Shown: positions 5,817 to 11,298 of the stretch, piece after piece
Layout of the letters: the number at the start of each line of letters is the position of its first letter
How positions within the stretch are numbered: position 1 is the first letter of the stretch
NCBI GenBank assembly: GCA_035506435.1
Contig: DATJPK010000122.1
Location: 1-11,298 of the forward strand
Source of the DNA: JACTUA01 sp035506435
GTDB lineage: Archaea > Halobacteriota > Methanomicrobia > Methanomicrobiales > JACTUA01
Direction: 5' to 3'
Length of the DNA: 11,298 nt
Made by a program: the position numbers and the translations under genes
Notes under the pieces: model-generated
Seen by the model: only the letters and a program-made list of their open reading frames with translations
The model's database searches: none
Told to the model about the DNA's origin: nothing

Positions 5817-6953
5817 TTACCTCTCCCGGCCCTCCTTTTTCGTGAAATACCTGGACAGGATTCCCTTCCTGCGGGTCCCTTCCCGTTCCTCCTCTATCTT
5901 CAGGAGCCGGCGGTACAGTTCCCGTTCCTCTGCCGTCGTCTTTTCCGGGGTGTCGATCCTTACCCTGACGAGGAGGTCGCCGGACCGGTCACGCACCCGG
6001 ACCCCCTCGCCCTTCACCCGTACGACCGCGTTGTCCCGGACCCCCGGCGGGATGTCCACCCTGATCGCCTTCCCCCCGACCGTCGGCACGTCCACCTCCG
6101 ACCCGAGGGCGGCCCGGGCGGGCGAGACCGGGACCACCACCTCGAGGTCGTCCCCCTTCCTCGTGAGCCGGTCATGGGGGAGGACCGTGACCTCGATAAA
6201 GAGGTCCCCGGTCGGGACCTCGCCGTCACCTGCGAGCCCGAGCCCCTCCTTGCGGATGCGCATGCCATGGTCGATGCCTGCCGGGACATGAACCGTCACC
6301 TGTCTCGCCGCCTGGGTCGCCCCCCATCCCCCGCACCGGGTGCAGGGGGACTCGGGAATTCTCCCCTTCCCGTCGCATTCCCTGCACCGGCCCTGCCCGG
6401 GATCGCCGGGTCCGGTGACCGGTCCCGCGAGGTCAGCACCTGCACCCCCGCAGAGGGGACAGGGATGCACTTTGCCCGTCGAGCTCCCTGTTCCCCCGCA
6501 GGAAGGGCAGCGGAGGGCATACGGAACCTCGACCACCCGCTCGGTGCCGGCGATGGCCTCTTCGAAGGGGACCTGGATCCTGACCAGGATGTCGGCGGGC
6601 GACCTGGGCCGGAACTCCGTCCCGGGCCCCCATGCCCGCTCGGAAAAGAACAGGTCGAAGGCGTCGTTGAAACCCCGGAAGGCCCGGCCGCCGTGGTGGT
6701 GCCGGCCGGGAAACCCCCGTATCCCGGTAAGACGCCTCCGGTACCCGTCGGGCCCCAGCGCGTCGTACCTGCTGCGCTCCTCGTGGTCCGAGAGTACCCG
6801 GTACGCCTCGTTGATCCTCTTGAACTGATCCTCCGCCCCGGGCTCCTGGCAGACGTCAGGATGGAGTTTCCGGGCAAGGGCCCGGTACGCCTGCTTGATC
6901 TCCCGGTCCGAGGCATTCTCAGGAATTCCGAGAATCGTGTAGTAGGTCTCCAT
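5817..6953 (-). CDS. dnaJ: Chaperone protein DnaJ (type I, zinc finger)
   Basis: 378-aa Hsp40 co-chaperone that delivers unfolded clients to DnaK and stimulates its ATPase. ATG 6951-6953 is chosen because GGAGG lies 5 nt upstream and the J-domain begins at once (METYYTILGI). The J-domain covers residues 1-65 with the HPD motif at 31-33. A Gly/Phe-containing linker follows (GIRGFPGR, RAFRGFNDAFDLFF). The zinc-finger region starts at C149 with all four CxxCxGxG repeats (CPSCGGTG, CPLCGGAG, CRECDGKG, CTRCGGWG). Then come two C-terminal beta domains with VHVPAGIDHGMRIRKEG and DIPPGVRDNAVVRVKGEG. The family is bacterial in origin and patchy in archaea. No dnaK or grpE is in the window. The long open frames on the opposite strand are shadows. 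Confidence 0.95.
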   Translation of the reverse strand: METYYTILGIPENASDREIKQAYRALARKLHPDVCQEPGAEDQFKRINEAYRVLSDHEERSRYDALGPDGYRRRLTGIRGFPGRHHHGGRAFRGFNDAFDLFFSERAWGPGTEFRPRSPADILVRIQVPFEEAIAGTERVVEVPYALRCPSCGGTGSSTGKVHPCPLCGGAGADLAGPVTGPGDPGQGRCRECDGKGRIPESPCTRCGGWGATQAARQVTVHVPAGIDHGMRIRKEGLGLAGDGEVPTGDLFIEVTVLPHDRLTRKGDDLEVVVPVSPARAALGSEVDVPTVGGKAIRVDIPPGVRDNAVVRVKGEGVRVRDRSGDLLVRVRIDTPEKTTAEERELYRRLLKIEEEREGTRRKGILSRYFTKKEGRER

Positions 6954-6976
6954 CCCTTCCTCCGGATACCACCGGA

Positions 6977-7022
6977 TACCCCGGGGTACCCCCGTTCCCG
7001 GGGAAACCCGCACCCTATAGTG
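6977..7022 (-). promoter_or_regulatory. dnaJ promoter with palindrome at the likely start site
   Basis: On the minus strand a TATA-like CACTATAG (about 7015-7022) predicts a transcription start near 6990, about 40 nt before the dnaJ ATG. A perfect 12-bp palindrome TACCCCGGGGTA (6977-6988) lies right at that place, with a near-palindromic GTTCCCGGGGAAAC just upstream of it. These could be an operator for stress control; no CIRCE or other named element is seen. Confidence 0.4.
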
Positions 7023-7042
7023 ATTCTTCTATCCGAACACCT

Positions 7043-7132
7043 CAAATAGTATCCCCCGAAAACCCCCGGGGATGCGGGGGAGGTCCCCCGGGAAAAGAAC
7101 CGCCACCTATTATGTATCCGAAGGAAGAATCC
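7043..7132 (+). promoter_or_regulatory. purH upstream region with GC tracts
   Basis: TATA-like AAATAGTAT (7044-7052) and TATTATGTAT (about 7108-7117) are both candidate boxes. Between them lie C5 (7053-7057), C5G4 (7063-7071), G5 (7076-7080) and C5G3 (7085-7092). The G5 tract can pair either with an upstream C5 or with the downstream C5, so two exclusive hairpins can form. Use of the distal box would give a short leader containing part of this structure; use of the proximal one would give an almost leaderless mRNA. Confidence 0.35.
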
Positions 7133-8629
7133 GTGCGTATGCAGTGGGCGCTCCTCTCGGTGTGGGACAAGACCGGTCTTGCCGGGCTCGCCGGGGCCCT
7201 CAGGGACCACGGGGTGAGCATCCTCGCATCCGGGGGGACCGGGAAGGCACTCGGTGAGGCGGGGATCGGCTTTGTCGAGATCTCTCTCTATACCGGCTCT
7301 CCCGAGATGATGGACGGGCGGGTGAAGACCCTCCACCCGAAGATCCATGCCGGCCTCCTCGGCCGGAGGGGGGTGGACGACGGCGTGATGGAGGAACGGG
7401 GGATCCATCCCATCGATCTCCTCGTCGCAAACCTCTATCCCTTCGAGCGGATGTCCTCCCGGGGCCTCCCGCTCCCCGAGCTCATGGAGTTCGTGGACGT
7501 CGGGGGCCCGGCCATGATCCGGGCGGCGGCAAAGAACTACCGGGACGTCGCGGTCGTCGTAGACCCGGCCGACTATAACCTCATCACCGGGGCTCTGGAA
7601 CGCGGCGGTTTCACGGCCGACGAACGGCTCGCGCTCGCAAAGAAAGCCTTTGCCCGGACCGCGGCGTACGATGCCGCGATCAGCAACCACCTCAACGGGC
7701 TCGGGGTTCTCCTCCCGCAGGTCTACACCCTCCAGGCAAGGAACGGGAGAATACTCCGGTACGGCGAGAACCCGCACCAGGCCGGGGCCGTGTACGGCGA
7801 GGAAGGAATCGCCGGCGCTGTCCCCCTCCAGGGAAGGGAGATGTCGTACAACAATTACCTTGACCTGGACGCGGCGGCCGGCCTCCTCAGGGAGTTCGAC
7901 GAGACCTGTGCCGTCTGCGTCAAGCACAACAACCCCTGCGGGGTCGCGACCGGCGATGACCTGCGGGATGTCTATATCTCTGCCCGCGAGGTCGACCCGG
8001 ACTCCTCGTACGGTGGGATCGTCGCCCTGAACCGGCAGGTGACCGCCGAAGTTGCCGTGGAGATCTGCCGGACCTACATCGAGGTCGTCATCGCCCCTTC
8101 CTTCACGGCGGATGCCCTTGGCATATTCCGCGGGAAGGAGAAGATGAGGGTCCTTGCTCTCCCGGAGGAATCAGGTGCCGGGGGAATTGCCCTCCGGTCC
8201 ATCGACGGGGGATACCTGGTCCAGAAGACACCTCCCTCCACCGAGCACTGGAAAGTTGTTACCGAGCGGGACCCGACCGCAGGCGAGCTGCAGGCGCTCA
8301 GGCTCGCCTGGAAGGTCTGCAAGCATGCCCGGTCCAATGCCATCGTCTTTGCCAGCCAGGACCGGGCCATCGGGATCGGGGCGGGCCAGACGAGCCGGGT
8401 GGACGCCGCCCGGATTGCCGTCATGAAAGCGAGAAGCTCCCTCGCGGGATCGGCCGTTGCCTCCGACGCCTTCCTCCCGTTCCCGGACACGCTCGAAGAA
8501 GCGGCGAAGGCAGGCGCGACCTCGCTCGTGCAGCCCGGCGGCTCCATCAGGGACCGCGAGGTCATCGAGGCCGCGAACCGGCTGGACGTCGCGATGATCT
8601 TCACGGGCGTCCGGCACTTCCGGCACTGA
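7133..8629 (+). CDS. purH: Bifunctional AICAR transformylase/IMP cyclohydrolase
   Basis: Catalyses the last two steps of de novo IMP synthesis: formylation of AICAR to FAICAR and its cyclisation. The start is ambiguous. GTG 7133-7135 has GGAAG 5-6 nt upstream; ATG 7139-7141 directly precedes the conserved WALLSVWDKTG; ATG 7112 has no ribosome binding site. The GTG start gives 498 aa, near the family length. The N-terminal cyclohydrolase (MGS-like) domain shows SVWDKTG, ILASGGTGKAL and MMDGRVKTLHPKIHAGLLGRR. The transformylase domain shows RYGENPHQAG, CVKHNNPCGVATGDD and WKVCKHARSNAIVFA, and ends FTGVRHFRH as in bacterial PurH. Many methanogens use unrelated PurP and PurO for these steps, so a complete PurH suggests the bacterial-type route here. 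It is divergent from dnaJ and convergent with the DUF4870-like gene. Confidence 0.95.
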   Translation: MRMQWALLSVWDKTGLAGLAGALRDHGVSILASGGTGKALGEAGIGFVEISLYTGSPEMMDGRVKTLHPKIHAGLLGRRGVDDGVMEERGIHPIDLLVANLYPFERMSSRGLPLPELMEFVDVGGPAMIRAAAKNYRDVAVVVDPADYNLITGALERGGFTADERLALAKKAFARTAAYDAAISNHLNGLGVLLPQVYTLQARNGRILRYGENPHQAGAVYGEEGIAGAVPLQGREMSYNNYLDLDAAAGLLREFDETCAVCVKHNNPCGVATGDDLRDVYISAREVDPDSSYGGIVALNRQVTAEVAVEICRTYIEVVIAPSFTADALGIFRGKEKMRVLALPEESGAGGIALRSIDGGYLVQKTPPSTEHWKVVTERDPTAGELQALRLAWKVCKHARSNAIVFASQDRAIGIGAGQTSRVDAARIAVMKARSSLAGSAVASDAFLPFPDTLEEAAKAGATSLVQPGGSIRDREVIEAANRLDVAMIFTGVRHFRH

Positions 8630-8636
8630 GGTGCCG
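8612..8636 (+). terminator. Hairpin overlapping the purH stop codon
   Basis: CGGCAC (8621-8626) and GTGCCG (8631-8636) form a 6-bp stem with loop TGAG that contains the purH stop TGA. A second copy of CGGCAC at 8612-8617 offers an alternative left arm. There is no T-run directly after it, so it may protect the 3' end rather than terminate. Confidence 0.35.
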
Positions 8637-8719
8637 TACCGTGGGGTGGGAACGGCCCGTCCCGTCGTCTGTCTCGCGTGCCGGGAGCTTCGAAAAAGAT
8701 GGGGTATGCCGGAATCGGG

Positions 8720-9061
8720 TTATTTCACCTGGCTCGCCGCGAAGGCCCCTGCGATCGGGACCATGAACTTCTCTCCCGAGTAGGCCTTGTACATCAGGAC
8801 CAGCCACAGGATGAAGATGATAATATCGATCAGCCAGATGATCCAGTACAGGCCGAAGAAGTATATCCCGACGAACAGGAAACCCAGGATCCAGGTGAGG
8901 ATCTGGAGGGGCAGGAACGTCGCGATCGACTGCCATGCGTGGAACTTCACCGTCTTGTTCTCCTTCTCGACGAGGAGGAAGATGATACCGGTGACCCAGA
9001 GGAGAACATAACACAGCGCCGATGCAACGTTTTCCTCAAGACCGAAGGTTGCTTTTACCAT
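8720..9061 (-). CDS. Small membrane protein, DUF4870/Tic20-like
   Basis: 113-aa integral membrane protein. After a short N-terminus (MVKATFGLEENVASALCY) comes a first helix (LLWVTGIIFLLVE), a charged loop NKTVKFHAWQS, then a long hydrophobic region that fits two to three more helices and a short tail. The K/R-F-HAWQS loop between the first two helices is typical of the DUF4870/Tic20-like family; its biochemical role is unknown. The start is supported by GGAG 7 nt upstream of the ATG on the minus strand and by a TATA-like ATAAATAG further upstream. It is convergent with purH, with a T-run on its strand near 8694-8698 that could end the transcript. Confidence 0.82.
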   Translation of the reverse strand: MVKATFGLEENVASALCYVLLWVTGIIFLLVEKENKTVKFHAWQSIATFLPLQILTWILGFLFVGIYFFGLYWIIWLIDIIIFILWLVLMYKAYSGEKFMVPIAGAFAASQVK

Positions 9062-9104
9062 ACCACAACTCCATCCGAATTGAATGCAGGTGATCCTTTT
9101 TTTT

Positions 9105-9116
9105 AATCTATTTATG
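9105..9116 (-). promoter_or_regulatory. TATA-like box of the DUF4870-like gene
   Basis: Minus-strand TGCATAAATAGATT lies about 45-55 nt before the ATG at 9059-9061, with A-rich sequence after it. This fits an archaeal box A and a leader of roughly 20-30 nt. Confidence 0.45.
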
Positions 9117-9250
9117 CATTTGCTTATAGGTCATCATCCCTGTGATGCCGGTCCGTGCTGCTATTATCCGACTGCGAAAGGAAAAACGTAAAGGAAAACT
9201 CCGGGCCCCGTTTCCCGTTTTCCCGTTTTTTAGAGGGATTTTTGCGATAT

Positions 9251-9288
9251 CCTTATATATAAGGACAAAAAGAATCCCGGTATGGTGA
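9251..9288 (+). promoter_or_regulatory. Promoter and ribosome binding site of the DUF4013-like gene
   Basis: CCTTATATATAAGG (9251-9264) is a perfect 14-bp palindrome carrying a strong TATA box, expected to start transcription near 9282. GGTGAG (9284-9289) is then the ribosome binding site 3 nt before ATG 9293. Upstream lie three runs of CCCGTTT(T) starting at 9207, 9214 and 9222, which might be a regulator site. Confidence 0.65.
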
Positions 9289-9292
9289 GATC

Positions 9293-9958
9293 ATGGATAT
9301 CGGAAAAGCCCTGAACGATTCTCTGGAGTATGCAAAGGACGCAGTCTGGGGGAAATGGGCGAGGTGGATCCTCCTCATCGTGAGCACCATCATCTTCCCC
9401 CTGATATGGGGATACCGGGTCGAAGTGTATCGGGGGAAGAAACCCGCACCGGAACCCACCAACTGGGGGGGACTCTTCGTTGACGGGATCAAGCTCCTCG
9501 TCATTGAGATAATTTATCTCATCCCGGTCTTCATTGTGCTTTTTATCTTCATTGGAACCGGGGTCCTCCTCGCTATGCGGGGGTCGCCGGGTGCCATCCT
9601 CGCAGGAATCGGCTCAATTGCCGCAGGGTTACTCATTACTCTCATCGTAGCCTTAATCGTAATCCTCTTCATGGCTATGGGAGCAGTCCGCTTTGCCCGG
9701 ACGGGTAAGATGGGGGAGGCCTTCAACTTCCACGCGATCCTTGAAAAGATCGGGAAGATCGGCCGGGGGACCTACATTGTATCCCTCATCGTCATCGCCA
9801 TCGTTGCAGGGATCATCGCCATCATCCTCTCGGTGATACCGGTCATCGGCTGGCTCCTCCTCCTCATCGTGGACCCCGCCCTCGTGATTTTCGTCGCCCG
9901 GTATATCACCCTTCTCTACGACAGCGTGCCCGACCAGGCTGCGGCCCCGGCGGCCTGA
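9293..9958 (+). CDS. Membrane protein, DUF4013-like
   Basis: 221-aa polytopic membrane protein. The N-terminal amphipathic part MDIGKALNDSLEYAKDAVWGKW leads to a first helix ending IFPLIWGYRVEVYRGKKP, then a small loop PTNWGGLFVDGIKLL. Four or so further very hydrophobic helices follow, two of them nearly pure Ile/Val/Ala/Leu. A cytoplasmic-looking loop (RFARTGKMGEAFNFHAILEKIGKIGRGTY) lies between the later helices, and the tail is rich in Ala. The GYxxRV and F.DGIK-like features match the DUF4013 family, common in methanogens and often in small membrane gene clusters; the function is unknown. It has its own strong TATA box and ribosome binding site, and a T-run follows at about 9970-9976. 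Confidence 0.85.
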   Translation: MDIGKALNDSLEYAKDAVWGKWARWILLIVSTIIFPLIWGYRVEVYRGKKPAPEPTNWGGLFVDGIKLLVIEIIYLIPVFIVLFIFIGTGVLLAMRGSPGAILAGIGSIAAGLLITLIVALIVILFMAMGAVRFARTGKMGEAFNFHAILEKIGKIGRGTYIVSLIVIAIVAGIIAIILSVIPVIGWLLLLIVDPALVIFVARYITLLYDSVPDQAAAPAA

Positions 9959-9965
9959 ACGACAT

Positions 9966-9978
9966 CCTCTTTTTTCTG
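9966..9978 (+). terminator. T-rich stretch after the DUF4013-like gene
   Basis: A run of six T residues preceded by CCTC lies about 10 nt after the stop codon, which fits the T-rich signals at which archaeal RNA polymerase terminates. No strong hairpin precedes it. Confidence 0.45.
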
Positions 9979-10036
9979 ATCCCCCGGGACGCCCTTCCGG
10001 CCCGCGGCTTTCCCCTCCCGGGTATTTTTCGCCAGA

Positions 10037-10073
10037 TTTATAACCCGGATCCCCCAAAGGCTTTCCCGGTGAG
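10037..10073 (+). promoter_or_regulatory. TATA box and ribosome binding site of the first paralogue
   Basis: TTTATAA (10037-10043) lies about 38 nt before the TTG at 10078 and GGTGAG (10068-10073) lies 4 nt before it. The paralogue downstream has the same layout, with a weaker TTTACG at 10449-10454. Confidence 0.55.
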
Positions 10074-10077
10074 TCTC

Positions 10078-10374
10078 TTGTCCGTTCTGAAGCACGTGGG
10101 AGTAATGTCAGTTGCAAAGATCACCGCCCTCTTCGGCCTGATCTTCGGGATCATCTATGGTATCATTATCGCATTCTTTGCCGCCGCCTTCGTGAGCGCA
10201 ATGCCCGGCCTGTCGGGGATCGGTCCCGTGGGGGCCGGCGGGCTCGGTGCGGTGCTCATCGTCGCGATGGCCATCGGCGGGGTCATCGGCGGCTTCATCT
10301 ACGGTGCCGTTGTCGCCTTCCTCTACAACCTCTTCGCAGGCTGGGTCGGCGGTGTCCAGCTCGACCTGGTCTGA
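10078..10374 (+). CDS. Small glycine-rich membrane protein, first of a tandem pair
   Basis: 98-aa membrane protein of a family common in archaea, somewhat like DUF3566; function unknown. Start TTG is preferred over the in-frame GTG at 10069 because that GTG is itself part of the GGTGAG ribosome binding site, and because the paralogue downstream starts at the same TTG position with the same GGTGA ahead. The N-terminus reads SVLKHVGVMSVAKITALFG, followed by a long helix (LIFGIIYGIIIAFFAAAF), a Gly/Pro-rich turn, a second helix region with GGVIGGFIYGAVVAFLYN, and the tail FAGWVGGVQLDL. The two Lys in the N-terminus and the conserved YNLFA.WVGG.Q end are shared by the pair. A terminator overlaps its stop, so the pair is probably not one operon. 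Confidence 0.78.
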   Translation: MSVLKHVGVMSVAKITALFGLIFGIIYGIIIAFFAAAFVSAMPGLSGIGPVGAGGLGAVLIVAMAIGGVIGGFIYGAVVAFLYNLFAGWVGGVQLDLV

Positions 10375-10391
10375 CACCAGACCCCTTTTTT
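10368..10391 (+). terminator. Intrinsic terminator overlapping a stop codon
   Basis: GGTCTG (10368-10373) and CAGACC (10378-10383) form a 6-bp stem with loop ACAC, followed by CC and six T (10386-10391). The TGA stop of the first paralogue (10372-10374) lies in the stem and loop, so transcription ends immediately after the gene. Confidence 0.7.
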
Positions 10392-10487
10392 CCCCGGTAT
10401 CTGTGCCTGTTCCCGAGTCCACGCACCCCGGTGACTTCTGAGGCAACCTTTACGTGAGGCCTGGCCTGCCAGGGTGAGGTGAAGGAC

Positions 10488-10772
10488 TTGGCTGTTCTGA
10501 AACACGTCGGTGTCGTTTCCCTCGCAAAGATCACGGCCCTCATCGGGCTCGTGATCGGGCTCATCGTCGGGATCTGGTACGGGATCTTCTTCGCGGCCTT
10601 TCTGGCCGCGGTGCCCGGGTTCCATCCCCTCCGGGACCCCGGCGGGATCGCCATAGCTGTCCTCGGGCTCGTCCTCGGGGCCGTCGGCGGGTTCGTCTGC
10701 GGGGCGGTGATGGCATTCCTCTACAACGTCTTCGCCGCCCGGGTCGGCGGGGTCCAGGTCGATCTCGCCTGA
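10488..10772 (+). CDS. Small glycine-rich membrane protein, second of a tandem pair
   Basis: 94-aa paralogue of the preceding protein. The start is TTG 10488-10490, preceded by GAGGTGA; the in-frame GTG at 10479 is the GTG inside that ribosome binding site. The N-terminus AVLKHVGVVSLAKITALIG and the end AFLYNVFAARVGGVQVDLA are nearly the same as in the first copy. The middle has diverged more: LVIGLIVGIWYGIFFAAFLAAVPG, then FHPLRDPGG in place of the Gly-rich turn. Two to three membrane helices are likely. It has its own weak TATA-like element, so the copies may be controlled separately. This is an ancient local duplication rather than a recent one, since the DNA differs throughout. Confidence 0.78.
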   Translation: MAVLKHVGVVSLAKITALIGLVIGLIVGIWYGIFFAAFLAAVPGFHPLRDPGGIAIAVLGLVLGAVGGFVCGAVMAFLYNVFAARVGGVQVDLA

Positions 10773-10802
10773 CCACGGAACTCCCCCGTTTTCCCGAACG
10801 TT

Positions 10803-10835
10803 TTTTATATCATGCCCTCGCACGCTTGAACGGTG
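10803..10835 (+). promoter_or_regulatory. Promoter of the citramalate synthase gene
   Basis: TTTTATAT (10803-10810) is a good TATA box that would start transcription near 10832. GGTG at 10832-10835 precedes ATG 10842 by 6 nt. The first ATG reached opens a 7-codon frame, not the enzyme frame. Confidence 0.6.
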
Positions 10836-10841
10836 TTACCC

Positions 10842-10865
10842 ATGAGGGATTGTTTTATTCGCTGA
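10842..10865 (+). other. Short upstream reading frame MRDCFIR
   Basis: ATG 10842 with GGTG 6 nt before it encodes seven residues and ends at TGA 10863-10865, which touches ATG 10866 (TGAATG). It could be a leader peptide coupled to the next start. Alternatively it is the true N-terminus of the enzyme, displaced by a one-base error or mutation. Confidence 0.4.
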
Positions 10866-11298
10866 ATGCCGCTTTTTTGACACTACGTTACGGGACGGCG
10901 AACAGACACCGGGCGTGTCCCTGTCGCCGCAGGAAAAACTCGAGATCGCACGGAAGCTCTCCGAGATCGGCGTTCACGTCATAGAGGCGGGTTCGGCCGC
11001 CGCATCCGAGGGCGAGCGCGAGGGTATCGGCCTCATTGCAAAGGACGGCCTCTCCTCCGAGATCTGCACCTATGTCCGGGCACTCGGCTCGGACATCGAC
11101 TATGCGGCCGACCTCGGCTGCGACTCGGTACACCTCGTCATCCCGGTGAGCGACCTCCACATCGAGAAGAAGCTCCGGAAGTCCCGGGAGCAGGTGTGCC
11201 AGATGGCATGGGAAGCGGTGGAGTACGCGAAGGGCCGGGGGCTCATCGTGGAGCTCTCGGGCGAGGACGCCTCGAGGGCCGACCAGGAGTTCGTCCGG
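10866..11298 (+). CDS. cimA: (R)-citramalate synthase, 5' part; start frame broken or shifted
   Basis: Partial: the gene runs off the right edge. CimA joins pyruvate and acetyl-CoA to (R)-citramalate, the first step of the pyruvate route to isoleucine. The sequence DTTLRDGEQTPGVSL with the Arg-Asp catalytic/metal pair is followed by EKLEIARKLSEIGVHVIEAGSA, GEREGIGLIAKDGL, EICTYVRAL, DSVHLVIPVSDLHIEKKLRKS and LIVELSGEDASRADQEF. It matches the M. jannaschii CimA type rather than AksA or LeuA (GSA and REGI motifs). The coding frame (from at least 10879) is closed upstream by TGA 10843-10845 and contains no ATG, GTG or TTG before the catalytic motif. ATG 10866 reads Met-Pro-Leu-Phe and then meets TGA 10878-10880; dropping one T of the T6 run gives MPLFDTTLRDGEQ. 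This may be a sequence error, a pseudogene or a +1 frameshift. Confidence 0.85.

Noticed and set aside
5781..7049. A 422-codon open frame on the plus strand opposite dnaJ
   Set aside because: Shadow of dnaJ; low-complexity Pro/Gly/Asp content and no domain.
6296..7927. A 543-codon open frame on the minus strand across dnaJ and purH
   Set aside because: It lies antisense to purH and out of frame in dnaJ, and its composition is Pro/Arg/Gly-rich as expected from GC-rich shadows. Both real genes have full sets of motifs.

Overview
The window looks like a GC-rich euryarchaeal chromosome segment, most probably from a methanogen of the order Methanomicrobiales. The reasons are a proteasome-activating nucleotidase (PAN), a long archaeal FKBP, the small subunit of the archaeal phosphomevalonate dehydratase, a B12-binding/radical SAM protein of the MJ1487 type, a methanogen-type (R)-citramalate synthase, TATA-box promoters, GGTGA-type ribosome binding sites and T-run terminators. 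The order-level assignment is an inference from gene content and composition; no rRNA or methanogenesis gene is present to confirm it.

Left part (1-4810). A long FKBP peptidyl-prolyl isomerase (minus) and a CYTH-domain protein of the CyaB class (plus) diverge from a short region with two TATA-like boxes. Convergent to CyaB is a tight three-gene minus-strand operon: phosphomevalonate dehydratase small subunit, then a B12-binding/radical SAM protein, then a calcineurin-like phosphoesterase. The first two genes overlap by 26 bases and the last two by an ATGA. The operon starts only about 30 bases from the divergent PAN gene, so both must have very short leaders.

Middle (4811-8629). After PAN comes an unrecognised 137-aa protein (minus). 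It is preceded by an AT-rich island of about 250 bases carrying spaced direct repeats. Then come a tiny two-helix membrane protein (minus) with no ATG/GTG/TTG at a sensible place, a full-length zinc-finger DnaJ (minus) without dnaK or grpE beside it, and a divergent bifunctional purH (plus).

Right part (8630-11298). This is a run of small membrane proteins: a Tic20/DUF4870-like protein (minus), a DUF4013-like protein (plus) and a tandem pair of paralogous ~95-aa proteins (plus) that both appear to start at TTG. The window ends inside an (R)-citramalate synthase gene (isoleucine biosynthesis by the pyruvate route). Its strongly conserved coding frame has no usable start codon: it can only be reached from the nearest ATG by a +1 shift at a T6 run next to UGA, directly after a 7-codon upstream reading frame.

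Most of the window is ordinary housekeeping DNA. The points most worth a second look are the citramalate synthase 5' end, the non-canonical start of the tiny membrane protein, the TTG-started tandem pair, the spaced repeats in the AT-rich island, and stop codons embedded in terminator-like hairpins.
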